Assembly (NCBI RefSeq): GCF_009389715.1
Contig: NC_052399.1
Span: 3,178,938 to 3,242,937 of the forward strand
DNA length: 64,000 nucleotides
Source: Phoenix dactylifera
Lineage: Eukaryota; Streptophyta; Magnoliopsida; Arecales; Arecaceae
Reading direction: 5' to 3'
Both the position numbers and the translations under genes were made by a program. Of this stretch, positions 45,603 through 57,300 are shown one piece after another; position 1 is the stretch's first letter, and the number at the start of each line of letters is the position of its first letter. Below the pieces are notes generated by a model. The model saw only the letters and a list, made by a program, of their open reading frames with translations, made no database searches and was not told the origin of the DNA.

Positions 45603-48600
45603 ATGACGAACGAAGCAATGGAGGACCCCGGCATAAGCAGCAGGGAGAGGGATACTCGGTTCATGGAGAACTCGTGCTGCACTCACTTCTGTCTCGGGCC
45701 CAACCCCTTCATAGCCCGCTACGTCTACGCCATCCTCTTCCTCCTTGCCAGCCTCCTGGCCTGGGCCATCCGAGACTACGGCCGCTCTGCCATCTCCGCG
45801 TTCCGGCGTACGAACCACGCCTAGTTCCGTCCTTTTTTCTGCATTCGGCGCTGTATGGGATTTCTCAGTCACTTTGCTTGGATTTTAATCTATGCAGGAT
45901 TAAAAGCCTGCCATGGTGCTCGTTACTGCTTGGGTGCAGAAGGTGTGCTCCGCATTAGCTTCGGCTGCTTCGTATCCTTTGCAAACTTACTAAAAGTTGC
46001 TGTCGATTTTGGAATTAGGAGTGGAATACAATGGTAATAACCTTGAAAATAAAAAATTTGATGCCTCACCAATGTCACTGCTCCCTCTTACACGAGAAAT
46101 CAAGTGGAGTTCCATAAAATAAAAGCAATGTAGAATTTGGAACCCTGGTGAGGTTTTTCCTAGACCAGATCTCTCTTTGTGCCGCGGAAGCCAAGTTCCT
46201 TCAAATGGAGTTCCAGTCCTTCCATTTATGTCCTACCTCTGATTTGAAGTCTGTAGGCCATGACATGAACATTCCTAAATTCAATGGGTTACTCTTAACT
46301 TTTGACAGTTATTCTTCTTTGTCATGTTTCTCTCGACGGCTGGCACGAAGAAGTTGGATGATCGTCGGAACTCATGGCACTCTGAGTGGTGGCCTGCTAA
46401 GATCATCATGTGGATGGGTTTCATGGTGGTGCCGTTCTTTATACCTACCGCATTTATCCAGCTCTACGGTTGGTTTCAGTTGTGCATTATGATTATTTAA
46501 AGTTAAATATTTGTGATTCCATGACTTGCTTCTGCTGAGACTGAATAATTGCTGATTTTTCAGGGAAGATTGCATACCTTGGTGCTGGGTAAGAAGGCCT
46601 ACTTCCATTTTTATATCCTTTTTTCTTTCTTTCATGTTCTAGAACCAATCATTTATCCATGGGTAGTTTGTTAGTATGACCTACGCAGAAAATTATAGCT
46701 CAATGACTTCCTTTCAGGGCATTTCTTCTGATTCAACTAGTCAGTGTGATCAGTTTCATTACATGGTTGAATGACTATTGCCGGTCCAAGAAAAATGTAA
46801 AAACATGGTATATCTACTCTTTATGCCCAGCGACTATTTTTAAAAAATTATGCTTTGTATTTCTAGCAGACTGGAAATCTTCTGTCCTGCCATGAATTTG
46901 CTTCCACGAATGGTGTAATTAAATAAATACTTTTTGATTCCACATCAAATCATTTTGTGTTTTTTAAACACTATTTTAAAATATGTTTGAATAGAATAAT
47001 GTTATGTATGCATCTGTATTATGTGGCATTTCTGTTGAAGACACTATGTTTTCAATAGCAGTCCATGAGAAAGTTCTTTAATGACTATTATGGGAAACCG
47101 AAAAAGCTGATGAACAAACTGAGGTCCTTCATGGTGTAAATATAATGAACTTTGAAAAGCCCTCATATGAAAGAAAATTCTTATAGTAGAACAGCATAAG
47201 ATGTGGCAGATCCATCTGAATGTAGTGCAAATAGGATCATTGTCATGAATGAGTATTGCATATGAAGAAGGATTATAAACTGTGTGGAAGCCTTATATCA
47301 ATACTTATTGCTGAATAGGATATACTTGTTGGCAGTACTGCTAGGAGTTGTATCTTTCTGGTAATCTAATCAGGAGACAAATGGATCAGAGCATGATTTG
47401 TCCTTGAAAAAGCATCACCTGGAAATGTCATACCACATTTGATTAAAATTCCAAATGTTGGTTTGTATCTTATGAATATTATCAATCGTGATCATAAAGA
47501 GTTTGCTTATGCAACTTCACATGAGAATCTAACCATATCTTAATTTTGTTCATGTCTTTAGTTTGTTTGAATTTTTTGAAATAAAATCTTTATTATGTAT
47601 ATGGATTGGATTGTGGTCAAATCAGAATTTAGGTCAATAAAACAGGTCTTTATATACAAGTGTTATACATACATATACATGTGTATATATGCATGTACCT
47701 GGATGCATGCATGTATGTATGCATACATGCGCACGTACATATTTGTGTTATCCGAGCAAGGACAAGAAAAATTTTTATCAACCCGTTCAAACTCAAATCT
47801 CTCAAAATAAAACAATGGAGAATATAAAATATTTTCAAAAATGAAGTTTTAAGCCCTTTACTTTCATTAAAGATGAATAAAATTGTTCAAGTCTTCTATT
47901 TATACTAGTGAGGTTCGCTTTTACAAAATTCTAGTCGGATTCCTCTTCTAGTTAAAAGAGGTTACAATTTTCTTAAATATTATGCGATTAGTAGAAACAA
48001 TGACAAAAAAGCTAAATTTTACTGAGCTAAATATCATATTGTCTAATTCCTCTTAGATTGAAAGATACTGTATGGTCAAAAGTTTTTTCAAAAATGACAG
48101 ATTTTGATTTGAGTGAAAATTTTGAAAGGCCTAAATAGGCTTCATATAGGGTTGTCCAGAGCCCAATAAGTCTGGGAACTGGTTGCTGCATTATAGATTT
48201 GGAAAAATTATCCAATTTCCAAAAAAAAGGTGCCCTGAATGGACACCATATATGAAAGTTATGCCCTCTGGAAGTTTTGGCACATAGCTCGGTCTTGGAT
48301 GCGGTGAATCCTGCTCTTGAACTATATCCCGAAACCTACTTGATGTAGCTGAGCTAGTCAAAAATGGATTTGGTGATCCTCCTGGATCAATGAGTTTGAC
48401 AACATACTTAAACCAAAAATGTTGTTGACTGGGCAAAACGAAATTGATCAGATACAAACGTTTCATATAGATTTGTAGATTGTGCTAGCGTTACGATATT
48501 ACTATTGAATTTCTAGGTGAGTAGGTTGAAAATCTTAATCACCAAAATATTTTTTTTATTACCATTTGTTTATTCATTAACTTACATCTTCTGCTTTAAA

Positions 48601-51600
48601 TCTGACTGTGAAGATATGTGACCTGCAGCCGCATTCAAGTGCTCGTACTCTCCATTGCTGCATATGTTGCTTCCATTTTGGGGATTGTCTTAATGTATGT
48701 ATGGTATGCACCAAAGCCAACTTATAGGCTTAACATCCTCTTTATCACTTTGACCCTAGTGCTTCTACAATTCATGACCTTTGTCGCAGTGCTCTCTAAG
48801 GTAAATTAATGTTTATTCCACTGAATGCAAAAGACTGCATCTATAACAACTCTTTTCTCCCTTCCTTGACTTATGTAATTTCATGTTTGATATAGGTGAA
48901 AGAAGGATTCCTGTCACCTGGGCTGATGGGATTGTATGTTGTATTTCTTTGCTGGAGTGCAATCAGGAGGTGAATTTTATGTACAATTTGGTTTCACAAT
49001 TTTTCTATTAGTATTCATCTGCGGCTACAAGAAAACTAAGTTGCGCTATGTTCTCCGTCCTTAGCTTCACTGAGTAGTTTTTCGTGATCTTTCCTTCATA
49101 ATGACAGTGAGCCACAGACTGAGATTTGGAACCAAAAAGCACAAGCTGCAGCAAGTGCAGACTGGCTTACAATCATGGTAAATTTTTCAGAATGTTTTAC
49201 TTCATGCTAGTTAGCATAGATGACTAACAAAACTGCATACCTAGAAATTTCAGAACTCGTATATTCTCTTAGATATATGAAATATTGCTGATTCTTCATG
49301 ATGTAATAGATGACCTTGTTCTTCCTTACTCTTGTCTTAAAAGAAGGTTAGCATCAAATTTGATATTCTAGGTATTTTCAGAGGAAATACCAATTTAGAA
49401 AATTTCCAGAATAACTATCATGCTAATAGATTCTAGAATATTCCCGGATTACAACAACCTTCACAATTTTTCAGAATATTTGGCTTCCTCTTTTGTGAAT
49501 TAAAATAATTTGCTTCATGCCAATAAACATAGAAGATTACAGAACTGCATGTTTGTGAAATTCCATAATTCTTACCTGGCCTTCAATATGTAACATACCA
49601 TGGATTGTTCATGATGCAATGGATTACCTCTTTTTTCTGTAATTCTATCTTTAAAGGAATTAGGTTGCCATGAAGTTTCATATTTGAGGTATTTCCGAAG
49701 ATAACATGGCCTCATGTGGTTGGTTCAAGGGAGCAGTATGGACTAAGAACACTAGTAGAACTCTTAACCAAGTTTCTTGGTGTTATTGTAACTTCAATCT
49801 TCTGCATGATCTGTTGGTGCCATTTGGTAGTTTTATGAGCAATTGAACCTCCAGGCAGAGGCTGGTTCATCTGCTTAAAGGAGCAAAACATTTTTTGTGA
49901 GGACAGCTGATATGTTTTTAGTCTCACATCAGTTATGCACTGGGTAGATCTTGAGCAGTTATATAGGGCCAAAAAATCCAAACAATACTTTCTGGCTAAC
50001 CTTTTTAGGTGAGCTCTGATTGTTATATTTTTATTCTTCATTGATAGATCAACTTCCAGATATTAGCTTGTCTTTTGAGTTATCGGAAATCTCAAAATAC
50101 TTTATAGCAACCATCGAAACATATTCACATCTCATTATCATCTTAATGGGGGCAAAAAATCTCATTTGGCATTAAGAGAAAATGAAGAAAATTCAGAAAT
50201 ATATTAATGATTGGAATAAATTCAAATTAATCAAAAGATGACAATGGATAAGACAGATTTTGAAGAAAAGAAATACAATAATTCATAAGATGTTCATGAA
50301 AAACATTATTTATCCACATAAATTTTTATAAACTAATAAAAGTATGATTTTCTTTCTTTCATCTTGTCAGTATTATTCAGAAAAAATGATGAAAATTTTG
50401 ATATCATAGTCCATCTTTTTGTGCCCCAAAGTTGAATGGATTTTTCAATGAGTTGAGAATTTTATTTATAGAATATTATTATTACTCTGGTCTCCTGTAC
50501 TTTGATGAGCTTATAACAAATTTGATGTGACTGTCATTTAGCATGAATACGGTTATGAGCTTACAATGCATATGGATACAACTAGAGTATCTGGTTTGTC
50601 TGATCTGAACTTTATTTATGGACAGAGCTTTGTTATTTCTGTACTTGCCATGGTTATGGCAACATTTTCAACAGGAATAGATTCCAAATGCTTTCAGGTG
50701 CACTTCACTAACATTTCACCTTCCTTTTCATCGGCTGGCTATTTGTTCCACTCACTTTGTGTGTTTCTATATGACCGCTCACTATTATCAATGCAGTTCA
50801 AGAAGACTGAAGCAGAATCAGAAGATGACGTTCCATATGGGTATGGATTTTTCCATTTAGTTTTTGCCATGGGGGGGATGTACTTTGCCATGTTATTCAT
50901 TGGCTGGAATGCACATAAAACAATGCAAAAGTAAGTTTCATCTCGGCATACTAGAGCTCTATGCATTCGTTCTACGTACTGATGAATATTCTACTTGCTG
51001 GGTATTGCTAGATTCCCATCCAAGTTTTTATTGTCTCTATGCATATTCATTTATCCTAACGCATTTTTTTCTGAATTGCTCTTTTTATAATCTTGGTAAC
51101 ATATGACCATAAATTTATTAAATGTGCATGTACGGTTATATGTGTCACTTACTTTCATGTTTGGCATTTTCAATGTGCAACTAATGTATGCCTAAGAGTC
51201 AACTTGCTTGCCCCATCTAAACATTCTTCCTAAAGTTGCTTGGCGTATCACAAAATCTGATACCTCTCCAGATTCTGGATGGAGCCTAATCATTATCAAA
51301 AGATTTCTGCCCGTTATTTAGGTCTTTATATTGAACGTCTTCCTATCCTAGGATCATGTCCTCCATTACTTGCTTAAAGTCTTTGCCATGACATGTCTCT
51401 CTGGATATCCTCTGCATTTGGTCGCACACAAAGTTAATTCCATCTCTTTACCGGGTCCGCCTCTAACCTTCAGCTAACTTAAATGTATAATACTTTCTGA
51501 TAATTTATGTGGCTAACTGAGAAACAAGTTGGATATGTTTCATTTCTTGCCAGATTTCTGGTAGCAGATTGAATCTTCTCTTAAAGTTCTATACCTGCTT

Positions 51601-53234
51601 GAGGTCTCACTGCTTTCACCCTATAACATTTTAAGAATGCATAGTATTTGGGTCTTTGTCACATCAGTGTCAATTTCTGCAAACGATACTTCAAATGACT
51701 GAAAAAAGAACCTGGAAAATGCAGCATGCAAAACAACCAGTTGAAAATATGTCGGGAGATCGAACACAAACCTTACTCATGTATCTCAAAAAATAAGCAT
51801 TTTTTCACATTTATAAAAAGATTCTTAAGTAAAAGATTTTGGAGATAGCAATTAAACTGATACGTGCTTATATTTTGGTATATGTTTATATTTTGGTATA
51901 TATTTATGCATCTTAACTACATGTGGAATCTTTTCTCCTTTAAATTTTACAGATGGACAATAGATGTTGGATGGGCCAGTACTTGGGTCAGAATTGTGAA
52001 TGAGTGGCTAGCAACACTAGTTTACGGCAAGTACTAAATCACAATATGCGTTACACAATCTCCTAATGGTAACTATAGCTTTGATGTTTCCTATTTGCTT
52101 CTTATCATCCATGCCACTATCTAGTAATTTATCGTCCCTTGAGATATCATGCTAAGGTCCTGTTTACCGTATGCTTGGGTCGCCAGGATCAATGGAGAAA
52201 GAAAAGGAAAAATAGGATTTTTTCATGGAAAACAAAATGTTTACGAAAAGATTAGTTATAATATTTTTAAATTTGTTTTTTTTCCAATGAAACAAACAAA
52301 AAATTGATATTCAAAGAGAAATAAGATCTCAAAGAACTTGTCCTTGGGAGGAAACAGACCCTTTCGTTGCTAAGTTAGAGGGGGAGGGGCACTTTTGGGG
52401 ATTTGGAAATATATTTAGGAAAGAAAAAAAGAGGAGGAAATAAAACAGCAGCATTTTCTCCACATTCCCAAATTCTCTCTCTCCATTTGGTAGTAATTCT
52501 GTAAAAATGAGTTTTGGGATGAATCAACGTAGACTCTGTTGCTTGCTGGCCTGCCGCTAGTAAGCTAAATCCGGGGGAAGCTACTAAAGTAGGTAGTCAC
52601 TCCCTAATGGTTGATGGTACCATGGCCATAAGCATATCTTTGCTCAACAAGTCAGTATGTTGTCAGATATTGGCTCTTCGTCTGTACATTGTAAATCTAT
52701 TCGATTTGGAAGTATCGTCAACTAAGTAGCAAAGTTCAATCTCAAAACCAAGTTTCCTTTTGCAGCGGACCGAAATTGCATTCCATATTTGGAGAACTAT
52801 TGTGCTATCTTATTGACTCCACCGAGAGTTAGAAACCAGGAATGAGACTCGATTTGTCCAAAACAAGCTTTACTTTGAAATTTTGGCCTAAGCAATTTGC
52901 TCTCTTCTGCTAACTTTTAGGGGAGCATACCATATATGTCATATCTTTATTTATTTTTGCACTGGTTTTTATGTATTAAAAAAAGAAGTCTTAGACGTAG
53001 CCACATAATCAACTTTGAGCGAGTGCCTTAAGCGAGGTACGAGTTTTTCAGGTGGGGCCATTTTCCATGTTTCGGCTGATGAACGTATAAATATCTCCCA
53101 TGCGAGCAGCATAAGAGCACCGCTGATGCATGGTGGCCCCCGATATCCATATAACCTATTTAATGGTGTTTGCAGTGTGGATGCTGGCCGCTCCCCTGGT
53201 TTGGAAGAGCAGAAGGCAAGTAGAATCGACATGA
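45603..53234 (+). CDS. SERINC/TMS membrane protein, intact, 12 exons
   Basis: SERINC proteins are multi-pass membrane proteins of the TDE1/TMS family; animal members were proposed to aid serine incorporation into lipids and act as lipid scramblases. Coding exons: 45603-45807, 45898-45971, 46309-46468, 46564-46588, 46718-46807, 48629-48800, 48896-48969, 49108-49177, 50626-50697, 50797-50930, 51953-52026, 53176-53234. They join to 402 codons plus TGA with every phase matching. Family blocks seen: ENSCCTHFCLGPNPFIARYVYA, GAEGVLRISFGCF, DDRRNSWHSEWWPAKI, ITWLNDYC, SPGLMGLYVVFLCWSAIRSEPQTE, STGIDSKCFQ and TIDVGWASTWVRIVNEWLA. About ten hydrophobic segments are spread along it. The start is the first ATG after the acceptor. 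Two oddities: exon 4 has only 25 bases, and the last intron has a GC donor. The usual length is about 400-410 residues, so this copy looks complete. Confidence 0.92.
46808..48628 (+). other. SERINC intron 5 (1.8 kb)
   Basis: The donor GTATAT follows ...AAAACATG at 46807, and the acceptor CTGCAG ends at 48628. This pair, not the GTAAAA donor at 46797, keeps the frame and gives ...CRIQVLVLS. The intron holds a TACATA/GCATGTATG simple repeat (about 47660-47735) and a probable LTR insertion. Confidence 0.7.
47746..48470 (-). mobile_element. Possible solo LTR inside SERINC intron 5
   Basis: The segment is bracketed by the same five bases, ATTTG, at 47741-47745 and 48471-48475. On the minus strand it has a TATA word (TATAAATAG, about 47910) and ends GGATAACA, as an LTR might. 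The other end (CTATATG) is not a clean TG, so the call is uncertain. No internal retrotransposon frame is seen. Confidence 0.35.
49180..49700 (+). repeat. Diverged tandem duplication in SERINC intron 8
   Basis: Two units about 290 bases apart share TTTTTCAGAAT, TACTTCATGC/TGCTTCATGC, ACTGCAT, ATTCTTCATGATGTAAT/ATTGTTCATGATGCAAT, GGTTAGCAT/GGTTGCCAT and a GAGGTATTT/TAGGTATTT end. Identity is moderate, so the duplication is old. Confidence 0.6.
52027..53175 (+). other. SERINC last intron with a GC donor
   Basis: The donor reads TACG|GCAAGT and the acceptor GTTTGCAG. The phase is 1 on both sides and the join gives VYVWMLAAPL, as in other plant SERINCs. Reading on without splicing gives three more codons and a stop, so intron retention would remove the last 19 residues. 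Confidence 0.85.
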
Positions 53235-54345
53235 TAGTGAAGAAAAGATCCCAGATTCCTCGATTTCCCTGCCCCCATGCATCTTCTGTACAGAAAATAC
53301 CCATTCACCATGCGGCATTCTCGTAATCTAACAGTTCAGTTCTCGCTGATGACACAAATCAGTCACTGCCAATTTCTAGGTATTTTGCCCCTGCATGGTT
53401 CTGAAGAAGAGCATCTTGATCAAGTAAAACTTCACAAATTGTCAATATTTGATAGATCCTACTGGATTCATACAAGCAACACGATTGTAAATACATAATA
53501 TAAGATCATGATTCCTCAGAAAACAAGTGTGAAATTCCATACATCAACAAACAAGCAGCACACCCTGGATCATGAGCTTGGAGTTTAAAGCAAATGCAAA
53601 ATATGAAATACTCGATAAACATCATCATGTGCAGCAGTGTGTGGCCAAAATAAAGCAGTGCCCCTGGAAATATACATTTTCAGCAAAATCTACTAATAGA
53701 ATATTCACAATCAAGAGAATCCAGTATCTTCCTGAAAACCTTACGATTTCCTTATCATTCAAAGATTACTCCAATAAATATTCAAAGCTATCTGATACAT
53801 AGCTAACTGACAAATATCCAAAGATGATTTGCCATTTACACATAAGAGAACTCTACTGGCATAATGTTACATAGCCCCTTCACAGACTCAGGCAATAATA
53901 CATACGGAAAAGGAAACAGCATGAGGAAATTTAAAAAAAAGCTTGGGGGGGGGGGGGGGGGGAGGGGGGCGCAGAACAGGGGAAGACCCATAATGACTAC
54001 AAACTGTAAAATGAAACAGCACAGCCCTGAAAGTTTGCATAATCCAATCTCATGACCGCAATAATTTACAGTAAATAAGGACTGAAAAATGACTAGGTAG
54101 CCTGCTTAATGCTCCCTTCTTTCAATCAGAAAATATTTGCCTTTTTCCTTCTCTTCATGCTAGTTTTACATGAAACCTGGAACTTCTGCTCTGACCACAC
54201 TGGCCAAATACTGGAAGTCATGTCACCAGGGCTGACTGTTTTTAAATCGTTAACCAGAGGATTTGGTGAAACATGTGGGTTTTAAGCCATGATCGGTTAA
54301 GTATTTGCCAGCATAAGCAGCAATCAATGGCTTCACTTCTCATTT
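53235..54345. other. Convergent intergenic region, SERINC and ARF-GAP 3' ends
   Basis: About 1.1 kb between two stops on opposite strands; it must hold both 3' UTRs. It contains AT-rich words suitable for poly(A) signals and an 18-base G run at 53945-53962, followed by an A and six more Gs. No gene recognised. Confidence 0.5.
53945..53969 (+). repeat. 18-base G run plus G6
   Basis: An uninterrupted run of 18 guanines, one adenine, then six guanines. It is in the 3' UTR region shared by two convergent genes. Confidence 0.9.
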
Positions 54346-57300
54346 CTATCCAAAAGGGTTTCCTCCAGCAGGAGAAAAAGAATTTGGGGTGCTCGGTAGG
54401 GAGTATCGGCCAGCTGGATGATGATCAATACCTATACTGCCAAAAGCAGCTCCCTCACTGCCAAGACCTACAATTCCTTGATGTCTGCAATGATACACAT
54501 AAAATGTTCACATGGCTTTGGTACTTTTTTTCACGAGAAAAATTGCCTATGTTACTATACAAGCAATATTTTGCACGAGTATTTTGTAAGTCCATGATAA
54601 TACAGATAAGAGGGCACAATGCAGTTGAGGTGGCGAGTCCCAATTGTGATCATTTATTTCACTATACTCTGTTTCCAGTTTCAGGATCAGACATTTTATT
54701 TTGAACCTTAGATGGTTTCATGAAAGAGAGTTAGCAACTAAGTTTTCAAGTAATTAGTACTCGACTAGGTAAAGCAGCTACTTTATCAATTATGATCAGA
54801 AAAACTTTGAAGTGATATAAAAAATGCAAATGCAGTTGAGGTGGCAAAGTCCCAAACCTGATCTTTTATTTCAGTAAGCTCCATTTCCAGTTTCAGGATC
54901 TAATACTCTATTTAGATGGTTTTATGTAACAAGGTTGGTAACTGAGGTTTCAAATAGGTAAGTAGTAGAACTAGGTACAGAAGCTATATCATCAATTATG
55001 ACCAGGAAAGTTTTGAAGTGATACAAATATCACTGTCAAACCAAAGTGTAATGAAGGTGGCCATCAATTTCCAGTTGCAGGAGATCGGCTTAGTTGAAAG
55101 ATATAACAATCTGATTAAATAGGTAGATGATCTGAATTTTGAAAATATTGATCAGGACATGATAATGCACCTGTTTGTTTCAATCTTAATGGACAGATAG
55201 ATAATCTACAGATTTTGATAATCGTTTGCATGTCTTGTAATTAGCTAGAATGATTATTGAAGAAAAGAAGCAAAGAAATAACAGATACTGTTAAAAGACT
55301 TACACCATGGGAACCATATTGGTAGGTACATGATGACGCATGTTGCTTGGGACCTGCTGCATCATATACAGACCTGAGGATTGAACTTGGCATTAGCAAC
55401 ATTTACAAATAGAAAGGTTACTCTAAGATATCAATAGTGGCAAAGTCTGAAGATATGGTATAACTTTACTTGGAGATATGGATGATAGATAAGATGGTTG
55501 CTGTGATGGCATCTGTCGTGGGGAAGGACCTCCAAAGCTGCAACTGCGTAGTAAGTTTCGTGGAACACTCATGTTTGGTATTGACCCTTGAAGAGATGCC
55601 ATAGATGGGAACTACATTACAGAAAAAGACATATTTAGATTGCATAGATATCTGACGGTAACTGCGTATGGATTTTTTCAGGCATCGTATATGACCTACA
55701 AAATCATGCATCACGCATTCAAATCCTTGTGAGAGATAAACATCAGCAATCTCAGAATTTAAAGCTTAAGTTGACTGGATAACAAACTTTGCTCAGAATG
55801 ACAAGCTTCTGCAAGTTCAGATAAGCTGGTCAATCTCGTCAGACTTGACTGGACCTTATGTTTTGTTAGACATAGTTGACCTGGGTTAAGTTTTAGAATA
55901 GGAAAAAGGGGAGAGAAAGAGAAGGCATTTTTATCCTCTATTAAGTGGCCATGTTTCTTGAGTTGTGACAAAATGGAGACCAGACTCGCTGCCTGACATG
56001 AATCATCACCAGATACAGCTAAAAATTAGTTGTTTTCAGCGGCATTATAGCCTGCAGGTATTCCAATTGATCAAAATAAATTTGCAATTGGAGTTCCAAT
56101 TGAAAGAGACAGTAATGGCATCGACATATTATTGACAAGTAGTTAAATACTTACTGAATCCAAGGCAAAACAATGATACTTGCTGGATTAAACAGAACCA
56201 TGGGAGGATCAGAGTGTTCACTGATAGTTTTTTATTCAGGTCAATTAATAGATGTTGTAAAACGATCTCTAGATATTCTGAGTTAGATATACAACAGAAC
56301 AAATAATATGACTAGATCCATAAATTATACGCTCTGCGAAGGGCAAGTGTCTCCTAACCAAAATGGGATTTTACTTGCTGCTTGTTGGGAATCATCACCC
56401 CATTCAGTTAATATTGAGTCGTTTTGGGTCTTGAAGGCATTCCAATTGAAAGCAATCATGAAATAGCATTGACACACTCTTAGCAAGCAGTTTCATACTT
56501 GCTGAATGCTTACTAGATTAAACATAACAAGGGGAAGATCAAACTGCTCATTTACAGTTTTTTATTCAGGTCAATAATAGATGTTGTACAACAATCCATG
56601 AATTTTCCAACTAGTTGTGTAACAGACATCGGATTGTTGAAGCTGAAGGCCAGCAAAATGAACAGTTACAGACTTACAGTGCAATGCCAGGAGAATCGGT
56701 GAATACTACAATAATTTGCATGTCAGAGTTTCTAATAAGCATATCATAAAGGACATATTTATGCCCAAATATATTTATATTTATGTATAGCACATCAAAG
56801 AATTTATTGCTGCAAACAGAAATATACAGTAAATAAGATAATAACAATCAGAGAAATTAGCTTGGAATTTCCTGTGACGCTGTCAAATATGTAAAAGAGG
56901 AATTATAATGGTTCTCCACAAAGATCATCAAGTTGCAGCTAACTTTTATTTCCTCATGGCAAATAAAATGAAATTCAATAATAAAACATTTTCAGATCTT
57001 AAATTAAATATCAGGTGGGTGGTGCCAGTACTTTGACCATTATAATCCACCCAACCATAGCTCATTTCCTAAGTCTTGTAACCACAACTGGTTTCTAAAA
57101 AAATAGAGGGATTAGTACTTTTGTCCACATGATAACTTATTTTCTAGAAGCCTGAGACAACCAGAGAGACCTCAATATTGAAGGAACCAATAAAAAAGGC
57201 ATCTACTGCACGAGGCTCGCACCATTGTAGAGTCTGGGACCCGTGCATGAAAAAAGGCTGTTTCAATGTGACACCCAGGTCACAATGGAGCAACTTTGTT

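Noticed and set aside
46797..46800. GTAAAA donor for SERINC exon 5
   Set aside because: Using it puts exon 6 out of frame. The donor at 46808 restores the phase and the family sequence.
55305..55310. GTGTAA donor for the penultimate ARF-GAP exon
   Set aside because: It does not give the right phase with the last exon. The GTAAGT two bases further on does.
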